7,783 nt of DNA from DATKSS01 sp049582065 (GTDB lineage: Bacteria; Chloroflexota; Dormibacteria; Dormibacterales; Dormibacteraceae): assembly GCA_049582065.1 (NCBI GenBank), contig JBAUTF010000127.1:1-7783 (forward strand), read 5' to 3'. Within the stretch, counting starts at the first letter, position 1, and every line of letters begins with the position of its first letter. Below are positions 1 through 6,514 of the stretch, one piece after another. The notes beneath the pieces were generated by a model. It did not search any database. It saw only the letters and a program-made list of their open reading frames with translations, and was not told where the DNA came from. The position numbers and the translations under genes were made by a program.

Positions 1-2
1 AG

Positions 3-1022
3 TCCGTAGCCAGCCAGGCCGCTGTCGCCATCGATAACAAGAACCTGCTCAAAGAGATCGAGGATCTCTTCGACAAATTCGTGACGGCAAGCGTCTACGC
101 GATCGAGCAAAGAGACCTGAGCACCGCGGGACACTCGGAACGCGTCGAGGCCCTCACCACGAGCCTGGCCATGGAGGTCACCAGAATCGATACCGGCAAG
201 TACCGCGACGTCATTTTCAGCGAGGACCAGCTCAAGGAGCTCCGTTACGCGTGCTTGCTGCACGACTTCGGGAAGATCGGCGTGCGAGAGGACATCCTGG
301 TCAAGGCAAAGAAGCTGTATCCCTTCCAGTTGGACCTCATCGGGTGGCGCTTCGACTCGGTCGAGCGTTTGGCCCAGAACAAGCACCTCAGGGCAGAGTT
401 GGAGGCCAGCCGGCGGGATGGTATCGACGCTGCCACGGTCGCTGAGATCGAACGTCGCCTCGATGCCGAGATCGACCAGTTCCGCAGGTGGTTCGAGGCC
501 ATAGCCACGGCCAATGAACCGAGCGTCCTACCCGAGGACAAGGCATCGATCCTGTCGGCCGTGAAAGAGCACGACTTCCCGGACATGTCGGGCAAGGTGC
601 AGCCTCTGATCGCCCCGCAGGAGTTCCATTTCCTGAGCATCCAGAAGGGCACGCTGACAAACGAGGAGCGAAAGGAAATCGAATCGCACGTCACCAAGAG
701 CCACGATTTCCTGGCCAAGATCCCGTGGACGCCGGTGATGATGAACATTCCGGACATCGCGTGGGGCCACCACGAGAAGCTCGACGGATCGGGATACCCG
801 CGCGGCCTGCGCGGGGACGAGATCCGAATTCAGACCCGCATGATGACGATCTCGGACATCTACGACGCCCTGACCGCGCGGGACCGTACGTACAAGCCCG
901 CCGTGCCGACCAGCACGGCGCTGGACATCCTGCACTCGGAAGCGGACCAGGGCAAGCTCGACAAAGACCTGCTCGACATCTTCATCACCAAAGAGATCTA
1001 CCAGGCGACAGCCAACCGATGA
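3..1022 (+). CDS. HD-GYP domain phosphodiesterase-like protein, probable GAF N-terminus (5' end cut by window)
   Basis: The reading frame is open from base 3 without a start, so the gene enters from outside the window. A GTG at 81 is only an internal codon. The first residues (SVASQAAVAIDNKNLLKEI) look like the last helix of a GAF sensor domain leading into an HD-GYP domain, a common signalling architecture. Numbering from codon 81, the metal-binding HD pair is at residues 61-62 (HDFGKIG) and the GYP signature HHEKLDGSGYP is at 230-240. HD-GYP proteins typically hydrolyse cyclic-di-GMP through a metal centre. Between the two signatures lies an extra charged, helical segment of about 110 residues (roughly 80-190) that is absent from the shortest HD-GYP domains. 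The end RMMTISDIYDALTARDRTYK is typical of the family. Its stop overlaps the start of the metallo-hydrolase as ATGA, implying coupled translation. Cyclic-di-GMP as substrate is family knowledge, not shown here. Confidence 0.93.
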   Translation, partial: SVASQAAVAIDNKNLLKEIEDLFDKFVTASVYAIEQRDLSTAGHSERVEALTTSLAMEVTRIDTGKYRDVIFSEDQLKELRYACLLHDFGKIGVREDILVKAKKLYPFQLDLIGWRFDSVERLAQNKHLRAELEASRRDGIDAATVAEIERRLDAEIDQFRRWFEAIATANEPSVLPEDKASILSAVKEHDFPDMSGKVQPLIAPQEFHFLSIQKGTLTNEERKEIESHVTKSHDFLAKIPWTPVMMNIPDIAWGHHEKLDGSGYPRGLRGDEIRIQTRMMTISDIYDALTARDRTYKPAVPTSTALDILHSEADQGKLDKDLLDIFITKEIYQATANR

Positions 1023-1867
1023 GGATCAAGTTCTGGGGTACCCGGGGCACCCGACCGACGCCGGGCCGGCGAACCCTGCGGTATGGCGGCAACACGACCT
1101 GCATCGAGGTCAGGGACAAGAGCAACAACCTGCTCATCGTCGATTCGGGGTCGGGAATCGCCGAGCTCGGCGCCACCTTCAGCCCGAACGAGCCGCTGCA
1201 GGCGCACCTGCTGATCACCCACACGCACCTCGACCACATCCAGGGGTTCCCGTTCTTCCTGCCGGCGTTCGTACCTGGCACCCACCTGACGATCGTGGGC
1301 CCGTCAGGCTCCGCGAAATCGCTGCAGGCGGCCTTCGCGGACCAGATGGACCCCGCGTACTTCCCGGTGAGACTGAGCCATATGCCTGCGGAGATGGAGT
1401 TCATCGAGCGCAACCCGGGTGAGACGTTCGAGGTCGGGGCGCTGCGCATCACTCCTCACCTCTTGATGCATCCGATCCCCACGTTCGGGTACCGGATCGA
1501 TGAGGGCTCGTCGCGCTTCACCTTCGCCACCGACAACGAGGTCGCCATGTTCACCAGCGAGGCGAACGGGACGCTGAAGGAGCTGGCCAACTGGTGCCGG
1601 GATTCCGACCTCCTCGTCCACGATGCGCAGTACAGCACCGAGGAGTACAAGACCCACGCCGGCTTCGGGCACTCGACGTACGAGGAGGCGCTGTCGCTGG
1701 CGGAGCAGGCCGGGGCAAAAGAGCTCGCGTTCTTCCATCACGACCCTCTGCACTCGGACACCGACATCGATGGGCTGATCGAGGAGGCGCTGGGAAATCA
1801 CCGCCAATCGGGCGGGGGAGAGGTCAACGCGTTTCCGGCGGCCGAGGAACAGGAGATTTCGCTCTAG
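1019..1867 (+). CDS. MBL-fold metallo-hydrolase
   Basis: This is a 282-residue metallo-beta-lactamase-fold protein starting at ATG 1019, inside the stop of the HD-GYP gene (ATGA). The only upstream ribosome-site match is a weak AGG, which fits reinitiation. It opens with MRIKFWGTRG and a YGGNTTC strand. The zinc motif HTHLDH covers residues 68-73, and further candidate ligands are H151, D172 (ATDNE) and H201-D202, with late histidines at 213, 218 and 240-241 (FFHHDP). This pattern is that of stand-alone MBL hydrolases related to cyclic-nucleotide and phosphoribosyl cyclic phosphodiesterases rather than true beta-lactamases. No signal peptide is visible, so it should be cytosolic. The coupling suggests it acts in the same nucleotide-signalling step as the HD-GYP protein, perhaps on a linear or cyclic nucleotide. 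That is inference, and the substrate is unknown. Confidence 0.9.
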   Translation: MRIKFWGTRGTRPTPGRRTLRYGGNTTCIEVRDKSNNLLIVDSGSGIAELGATFSPNEPLQAHLLITHTHLDHIQGFPFFLPAFVPGTHLTIVGPSGSAKSLQAAFADQMDPAYFPVRLSHMPAEMEFIERNPGETFEVGALRITPHLLMHPIPTFGYRIDEGSSRFTFATDNEVAMFTSEANGTLKELANWCRDSDLLVHDAQYSTEEYKTHAGFGHSTYEEALSLAEQAGAKELAFFHHDPLHSDTDIDGLIEEALGNHRQSGGGEVNAFPAAEEQEISL

Positions 1868-1873
1868 CCTGAC

Positions 1874-3331
1874 ATGCGCCCTGCGCGCGCCCGGCGACCG
1901 CTAGTCTTTCCGATCGTGAAAGAGAAGGAAAAAGAAGGGGCGGAGATCGACCTGCCGGCCGTGATGCGCGACCGTCGCGAGAAGCTCGAGCGGCTCCGCG
2001 CCTCCGGCATCGAACCGTACTCGCGCGGGTTCCGCCCCACGCAGACGACCCAGTCGGCGCGCGACCTGCTCGGCGAGAGCGAGCGGACCGGCCAGGTGTC
2101 GCTGGCCGGGCGGTTGATGGTCAAGCGCGTCCAGGGCGGCCTTGTCTTCGCGGACCTGCAGGACGGCCACGGCCGGATCCAGCTGATGGCCACGCGCGAG
2201 CTCCTCGGCGACGAGGAGTTCGGCCGCTTCGCCGACCTCGACGCGGGTGACATCGTCGGCGCCACCGGCCCTGTCTTCAGGACTAGGCGCGGCGAGGTCA
2301 CGCTCGAGGTGCAGTCCTTCCAGCTGCTGACCAAGTCGCTGCGCCCTCTGCCCGAGAAGTGGCATGGGCTGAAGGACGTCGAGATCCGCTACCGGCAGCG
2401 CTACCTCGACCTCATCGCGAATCCACAGGTGCGCGACGTGTTCCGGGCGCGGACCAGGATCATCACGTCGATGCGCGGCCTCCTCGACGAGCGGGGATTC
2501 CTGGACGTCGACACCCCGGTGCTGCAGGAGGTGCCCGGGGGCGGGCACGCCCGGCCTTTCGTCACGCACCACAACTCCCTGGACCGCGACCTATACCTGC
2601 GGATCGCCCTGGAGCTCCACCTCAAGCGGCTGCTGGTGGGCGGCTTCGAGCGCGTCTACGAGATCGGAAGGGTGTTCCGCAACGAGGGACTTTCGCCGCG
2701 CCACAATCCCGAGTTCACCCTGCTCGAGTGCTACCAGGCTTACGCCGACTACGAGGACGTGATGAAGCTGGTCGAAGACCTCGTGATCGCCTCAGCGATG
2801 GCGGCCGGGCGGCCGCTCGAGACCTCCTACCAGGGAGAGGCGGTGAATCTCACGCCGCCGTTCCGCCGCGAGCGGATGGCCGACCTGGTGCTCGAGCACA
2901 CGGGCAGGCATGCGGCCGGGCAGGAGCTCAACGACCTGTTCGAGGAGCATGTCGAGCCGCGGCTGCGCCAGCCGACGTTCGTGATCGATTACCCGGTCGA
3001 GATCTCGCCCCTGGCGCGTCCACGCGACGATGACCCAAGGTTTGTCGAGCGATTTGAGCTGATCATCCTCGGCCGCGAGTATGCGAATGCCTTCACCGAG
3101 CTGACGGACCCGGTCGACCAGCGCGAGCGGTTCGTGGCCCAGGCGGCGAGGCGCGCGGCGGGCGACCTGGAAGCGCACCCGATGGACGAGGACTTTCTGC
3201 GCGCAGTCGAGTACGGGTTGCCGCCGTGCGGCGGCCTCGGGGTCGGGATCGACCGCCTCGTGATGCTGCTGACCGACCAGCCTTCGGTGCGCGACGTGAT
3301 TCTCTTCCCGGTCATGAAAGCGGAGTCGTAA
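1874..3331 (+). CDS. lysS: Lysyl-tRNA synthetase, class II
   Basis: LysS charges tRNA-Lys with lysine in the cytosol. The 485-residue product has an N-terminal OB-fold anticodon-binding domain (about 75-155, VSLAGRLMVKRVQGGLVFADLQ) and a class II catalytic core (about 172-482). Visible signatures are RYRQRYLDL, PGGGHARPFVTHHNSLD, motif 2 region EIGRVFRNEGLSPRHNPEF (263-281), the lysine-pocket segment ANAFTEL (404-410) and motif 3 GGLGVGIDRL (453-462). The start is uncertain. ATG 1874 gives a charged 30-residue leader, GTG 1916 and ATG 1964 are alternatives, and none has a well-placed Shine-Dalgarno (AGGAG at 1851 is 18 nt from ATG 1874). Between PPFRRERMADL and DLFEEHVEP the protein is about 25 residues shorter than the E. 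coli enzyme as I recall it. It lies 6 nt after the hydrolase gene and overlaps serS by one base. Confidence 0.97.
   Translation: MRPARARRPLVFPIVKEKEKEGAEIDLPAVMRDRREKLERLRASGIEPYSRGFRPTQTTQSARDLLGESERTGQVSLAGRLMVKRVQGGLVFADLQDGHGRIQLMATRELLGDEEFGRFADLDAGDIVGATGPVFRTRRGEVTLEVQSFQLLTKSLRPLPEKWHGLKDVEIRYRQRYLDLIANPQVRDVFRARTRIITSMRGLLDERGFLDVDTPVLQEVPGGGHARPFVTHHNSLDRDLYLRIALELHLKRLLVGGFERVYEIGRVFRNEGLSPRHNPEFTLLECYQAYADYEDVMKLVEDLVIASAMAAGRPLETSYQGEAVNLTPPFRRERMADLVLEHTGRHAAGQELNDLFEEHVEPRLRQPTFVIDYPVEISPLARPRDDDPRFVERFELIILGREYANAFTELTDPVDQRERFVAQAARRAAGDLEAHPMDEDFLRAVEYGLPPCGGLGVGIDRLVMLLTDQPSVRDVILFPVMKAES
3322..3325 (+). promoter_or_regulatory. Ribosome binding site of serS inside lysS
   Basis: GGAG sits 5 nt before ATG 3331, within the last codons of lysS. 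Together with the TAATG junction it supports 3331 as the serS start and coupled translation of the two synthetases. Confidence 0.7.
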
Positions 3332-4593
3332 TGCTTCCACTCGAGCTCATCAGGCGCGACCCGGAGCGCGTGAAGAAGGCGGCCGAGCTGAAGGGCGAGC
3401 CGGCGCCGATCGATGAGATCCTGAAGCTGGATGAGCGCTGGCGCGGCCACGTGCACAAGGCCGAGTCGATCAAGGCGGAGCAGAACCGTCTCTCCAAGGA
3501 GTTCGCGAAGACACGCGACGATGCACTGAAGGTCAGGCTGCGCCAGATGGCGGACACGTCGAAGGAAGAGCTGGCCAGGGCGGATGAAGTCAAGAAGGAG
3601 CTCGACGATCTTCTGCTGCGGGTCCCGAACCTCTTCCACGAATCGGTGCCCATCGGCGAAAGCGACAAGGACAACGTGGTCGCGAGGGAGTGGGGCTCCA
3701 AGCCCGAGCTCGGCTTCGCCGCGCGGACCCATTACGACCTCGGCGAATCTCTGGGCATCATGGATTTCGAGCACGCCGCGCGCGTCTCCGGGTCTCGCTT
3801 CGCATTCCTGCTCGCGGACGGCGCGCGCCTCGAGCGAGCCCTCGTGCAGTTCATGCTCGACGTGCACACGCGCGAGCACGGCTACACCGAGGTCTGGCCG
3901 CCGATGCTGGTCAACTCCGCGTCCATGGTCGGCACGGGCAATCTGCCGAAGTTCGCCGACCAGGCCTTCAAGGTGCAGGACGAGGACCTGTGGCTCATTC
4001 CCACCGCGGAGGTCCCCGTCACCAACTTCCACCGCGACGAGATCCTGGAGGCGGACCGGATGCCGATGAAGTACGTCGCCTACGCGCCATCGTGGCGCAC
4101 CGAGGCCGGCGCGGCAGGCAAAGACACGCGGGGCTTCATCCGCATGCACCAGTTCTCCAAGGTCGAGCTGGTCAAGGTCACCACGGCCGAGACGTCGATG
4201 GACGAGTTCGAGAAGCTGGTCAAGGACGCGGAGGACATCCTGCAGCGATTGGGCCTGCACTACCACGTGCTGGCCATGTGCACGGGGGACATGGGCTTCG
4301 CCCAGTACAAGAAGTACGACCTCGAGGCTTGGGCGCCGGGTCTTGGCCGCTACCTCGAAGTTTCGTCGTGCTCGGTGTTCAACGACTTCCAGGCTATGCG
4401 CGCCAACATCCGCTACCGCGCCGAACGGGCCGCTCCGCCGCGGTTCGCGCACACGATCAACGGCAGCGGGCTCGCGCTGCCGAGGACGATCGACGCGATC
4501 ATCGAGACCTACCAGCGTGCGGACGGGATGATCACCGTCCCCGAAGCGTTGCGGTCCTACATGGGTGGGGTGGAGCTGATCGGGGTACGTTGA
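3331..4593 (+). CDS. serS: Seryl-tRNA synthetase
   Basis: SerS attaches serine to tRNA-Ser and, where present, to tRNA-Sec. The 420-residue length is normal for bacterial enzymes. ATG 3331 is chosen because it overlaps the lysS stop as TAATG, has GGAG at 3322-3325, and gives the expected N-terminus MLPLELIRRDPERVKKAAEL. Residues about 30-100 form the antiparallel coiled-coil arm that grips the long variable arm of tRNA-Ser. The catalytic core shows TAEVPVTNFHRDEIL, class II motif 2 (PSWRTEAGAAGKDTRGFIR then MHQFSKVEL), the EVSSCSVFNDFQAMRANIRY stretch and motif 3 (NGSGLALPRT). I see no missing active-site residue. A tRNA-Ser gene follows 28 nt after the stop, probably in the same transcript. 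Confidence 0.98.
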   Translation: MLPLELIRRDPERVKKAAELKGEPAPIDEILKLDERWRGHVHKAESIKAEQNRLSKEFAKTRDDALKVRLRQMADTSKEELARADEVKKELDDLLLRVPNLFHESVPIGESDKDNVVAREWGSKPELGFAARTHYDLGESLGIMDFEHAARVSGSRFAFLLADGARLERALVQFMLDVHTREHGYTEVWPPMLVNSASMVGTGNLPKFADQAFKVQDEDLWLIPTAEVPVTNFHRDEILEADRMPMKYVAYAPSWRTEAGAAGKDTRGFIRMHQFSKVELVKVTTAETSMDEFEKLVKDAEDILQRLGLHYHVLAMCTGDMGFAQYKKYDLEAWAPGLGRYLEVSSCSVFNDFQAMRANIRYRAERAAPPRFAHTINGSGLALPRTIDAIIETYQRADGMITVPEALRSYMGGVELIGVR

Positions 4594-4621
4594 GCTTGCT
4601 CCTAGAATCCAGTTGCCTCGC

Positions 4622-4713
4622 GGAGGGGTGGCCGAGTCCGGTTGATGGCGACAGTCTTGAAAACTGTTATAGGTGCAAGCCTATCCAGGGTTCAAATCCC
4701 TGCCCCTCCGCCA
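4622..4713 (+). tRNA. tRNA-Ser (anticodon UGA, reads UCA)
   Basis: A full class II cloverleaf is visible. The acceptor stem is GGAGGGG (4622-4628) paired with CCCCTCC (4703-4709), followed by discriminator G 4710 and encoded CCA 4711-4713. The D arm contains GGCCGAG. The anticodon stem ACAGT/ACTGT encloses loop CTTGAAA with anticodon TGA at 4658-4660. The long variable arm (ATAGG/CCTAT) is typical of serine tRNAs and is what SerRS recognises. The T arm is CAGGG-TTCAAAT-CCCTG. There is no intron. It lies 28 nt after serS with no recognisable promoter between them, so it may be processed from the serS transcript. Confidence 0.97.
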
Positions 4714-4734
4714 CCCGTCCGAATACGAATCAAC

Positions 4735-4747
4735 CAGTCAGTCAGTC
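4735..4747 (+). repeat. Short CAGT tandem repeat downstream of tRNA-Ser
   Basis: Three copies of CAGT plus a further C lie in the 119-nt convergent gap (4714-4832) between the tRNA and the minus-strand operon. The gap also has a 12-base interrupted palindrome CACTT-AC-AAGTG at 4764-4775. No strong hairpin with a T-tract is visible on either strand, so the terminators of the two converging units are not identified. Confidence 0.5.
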
Positions 4748-4832
4748 GGCAATAGCCTGCGAACACTTACAAGTGAAAATGGGCTTGACCGAATAGTCGA
4801 TTCCGAGCTGTCTCTAAAGAATTAGGGAAGGG

Positions 4833-5432
4833 TCAGGCGAGGGACTTGACGAACTGGCGGGTGCCAGACAACGTCTCCTCCATGCTCACGTACTCCCCGG
4901 GCTGACCGGTCCAGGGCTCGGCGACGGTGAACCACTGCCGGAGGAATGCCAGCATCGAGGCGCCGGCCAGGTTGCCGTCCGCCACCGACTGTCGTGCTGC
5001 GGCAGCCAGTTTAGAATGGTCGCCGAGCTCGAGGCGCGTGCCGGACTGGGTGGCGTCGACTGCGGGCAGTTGGCCCGACTTGAGCAGGTCGCGCGAGAGT
5101 GTGATCCAAGAGTCCGCCTCGGGGTCGTCGCCAAGCACGATCGTCCCGAGCACCAACCCGTTCTTGCGGAGCTCGGCATAGGTCAGGCCGCTGCTTGAGC
5201 TGACTTCAGCCTCGACCCCCGACTCTCGAAGTCCACGACGGAACTGCTCGAGATCGTCCGCAACGAAGAAGTGCGCGCTGGCTTTGGTGCGCGTGCAAAC
5301 GTTGTGCACGACCTCGAAGGCGACCACCGCCTGGCCAGTGCCGAGCTCGCCCCGGATGGCGAGCCGGCCGCCGCTCGGCAACGGAGCATAGAGGTCGACC
5401 GCCTTGACGCCGGTCTCGATTAGCTCGTTCAT
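4833..5432 (-). CDS. Compact F1 ATP synthase beta-like pseudo-ATPase
   Basis: This 199-residue protein aligns by eye to two separate parts of the ATP synthase beta subunit. Residues 4-45 (ETGVKAVDLYAPLPSGGR onward to VVHNV) match the beta P-loop region. Residues about 98-199 match the C-terminal half: LSRDLLKSGQLPAVDATQSG (112-131) corresponds to beta LSR...YPAVDPLDS, and FTVAEPWTGQPGEYVSMEET (168-187) corresponds to the beta-specific FxVAExFTGxxGxYVxLxxT end. The N-terminal barrel is absent. The Walker A equivalent reads GELGTGQA (28-35), so Lys is Gln and Thr is Ala. GERTREG with the catalytic Glu, Walker B LLFIDN and DELSEED are not present. ATP hydrolysis is therefore unlikely. Coding bias is intact throughout, suggesting a maintained gene rather than a decaying one. 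Its start overlaps the sigma-factor stop as ATGA, behind a good GAGGAG site. Its function is unknown. A regulatory partner of the sigma factor, or an interactor of real F1 subunits, are inferences. Confidence 0.85.
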   Translation of the reverse strand: MNELIETGVKAVDLYAPLPSGGRLAIRGELGTGQAVVAFEVVHNVCTRTKASAHFFVADDLEQFRRGLRESGVEAEVSSSSGLTYAELRKNGLVLGTIVLGDDPEADSWITLSRDLLKSGQLPAVDATQSGTRLELGDHSKLAAAARQSVADGNLAGASMLAFLRQWFTVAEPWTGQPGEYVSMEETLSGTRQFVKSLA

Positions 5433-6514
5433 GTTCTGTACTCCTCAATCAGGCCTGCGAGTTGTGTGTGTCCTTTGAGCCGCGCCCAGTCCGCCGCTTT
5501 TCTGCCGCCCGGGCCGGTGGCGTCTCGGGAAGCGCCAGATTCGAGCAAGAGGCGAGCCATTTCGTCCAAGCCGCGGATAGCCGCGCGGTGGAGAGGCGTC
5601 AGCGTCCCCTCGCGCGTGCCGCTCGGAGGTGCGCCAACCGCAAGCAGCAGGCGCGCCATGTCGAGGTCGTCCTGGAGGACTGCGAGGTCGAGCGGGTCTA
5701 GCCCTACGCGCGCGTGTAGCGGTGCGCCCGCGCGCACCAGCACCTCCACGACTGCGCGGTGGCCCATGAAGACAGCCCGCTGGACGAGCGTGTACCCGGC
5801 GCCGATCGCCCCGTAGTCGCGGACTTCGTCGGGATCGGCCCAGCGTTCGGTAAGGGAGGCGAGGTCCGGGCGTCGCGCCAGGATATCGGCGGAGATCCGC
5901 GCGTCGCCGATCCGTGAGGCGATGAAAAGCGCAATGGCGTCACGCGGACTGGACCCGGCCGCGACGGGCGTCGGAAGCGTACGTCGAAGCCGAGCGCGCG
6001 CATCGAACAGCCGTTTCTTGATCGCCGACGGGGCGACGTTCAGGAAGCCCGCGATCTCGTCGACCGACAGGCCGCTGCCATAGAAGAGTTCGATCGAGGA
6101 GCGTAAGCGAGCGGGTAGGGCCGCCACCTCGTTCTGCACCACCCGCCGCTCCTCGGCCTCTAGAAGCGCTGCCAATGGATCATTCGTTCCCGGCAGGTCG
6201 CCGAGCTCGACTGCCAGCAGCCGACTTCGGCGCTGGCGATCGGCATGCTTACGGACGACGCGCCGGAACCACGCCGGGAAGGCGGCGTCCGCGCGCAGCT
6301 GATGTAGATGAAGGAAGGCATCGACGAACGCTTCCTGGCACGCGTCCTCGGCCAGACCGGTATCGCGCAGGAGCGCGAGGGCGTATCCCTGCGCCATTGG
6401 CTGGAAACGCTCCACCAATTCTCCAAACGCGCGCGCATCGCCACCCCGCGCCAGGTGGACGAGCCGGGCCACTGGTGGTAGTTCGGTCATGACCATATCG
6501 CTATGAAGACCCAT
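5429..6514 (-). CDS. ECF sigma-70 factor with C-terminal ankyrin-repeat domain
   Basis: This 361-residue protein joins two parts. Residues about 27-97 are sigma region 2 (AFGELVERFQPMAQGYAL, then EDACQEAFVDAFLHLHQL). Residues about 128-178 are region 4 with the helix-turn-helix (LSVDEIAGFLNVAPSAIKKR), so it should direct RNA polymerase to a small set of promoters. The remaining ~170 residues are four to five ankyrin-type repeats: ALFIASRIGDARISADIL (195-212), LVQRAVFMGHRAVVEVLVRA (243-262), PLDLAVLQDDLDMARLLLAV (274-293), TPLHRAAIRGLDEMARLLLE (306-325) and AADWARLKGHTQLAGLIEEY (340-359). Ankyrin repeats bind proteins. ECF factors with C-terminal extensions (for example SnoaL-like or TPR) are known to be controlled by them. 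No anti-sigma gene is visible. Start candidates are ATG 6514, 6496 and 6490. None has a clear ribosome site, an in-frame TAA at 6532-6530 limits extension, and MTELPPVARL from 6490 is the most ECF-like beginning. It is coupled to the F1-beta-like gene. Confidence 0.93.
   Translation of the reverse strand: MGLHSDMVMTELPPVARLVHLARGGDARAFGELVERFQPMAQGYALALLRDTGLAEDACQEAFVDAFLHLHQLRADAAFPAWFRRVVRKHADRQRRSRLLAVELGDLPGTNDPLAALLEAEERRVVQNEVAALPARLRSSIELFYGSGLSVDEIAGFLNVAPSAIKKRLFDARARLRRTLPTPVAAGSSPRDAIALFIASRIGDARISADILARRPDLASLTERWADPDEVRDYGAIGAGYTLVQRAVFMGHRAVVEVLVRAGAPLHARVGLDPLDLAVLQDDLDMARLLLAVGAPPSGTREGTLTPLHRAAIRGLDEMARLLLESGASRDATGPGGRKAADWARLKGHTQLAGLIEEYRT
5441..5446 (-). promoter_or_regulatory. 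Ribosome binding site of the F1-beta-like gene
   Basis: GAGGAG on the minus strand lies 8 nt before the ATG at 5432-5430, inside the last codons of the sigma factor. It fixes the start that overlaps the sigma stop and supports coupled translation. Confidence 0.75.

Noticed and set aside
725..1018. N-terminal extension of the MBL hydrolase upstream of ATG 1019
   Set aside because: The extension overlaps the conserved GYP region out of frame and is compositionally unlike a protein. The family start motif MRIKFWGTRG begins exactly at 1019.
1304..1807. Minus-strand open frame inside the MBL gene
   Set aside because: It is antisense to a conserved gene, with no domain and no ribosome site.
2989..4452. 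A 487-codon open frame on the minus strand across lysS and serS
   Set aside because: It lies antisense to two well-conserved synthetases, has low-complexity Arg/Val/Leu-rich sequence and no recognisable domain. It is a by-product of high GC codon usage.
4622..4713. tRNA-Ser 3' end as an integration (att) site for the adjacent minus-strand pair
   Set aside because: I looked for a second copy of the tRNA 3' end in the rest of the window and found none. There is no integrase, and base composition does not change.
4764..4775. CACTT-AC-AAGTG as a terminator between the convergent units
   Set aside because: The stem is only 5 bp, AT-rich, with a 2-nt spacer and no T-run on either strand.
3690..4796. 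A long + strand frame across serS and the tRNA
   Set aside because: It is Arg/Gly/His-rich out-of-frame translation of serS that runs through the tRNA gene, so it is not a real protein.
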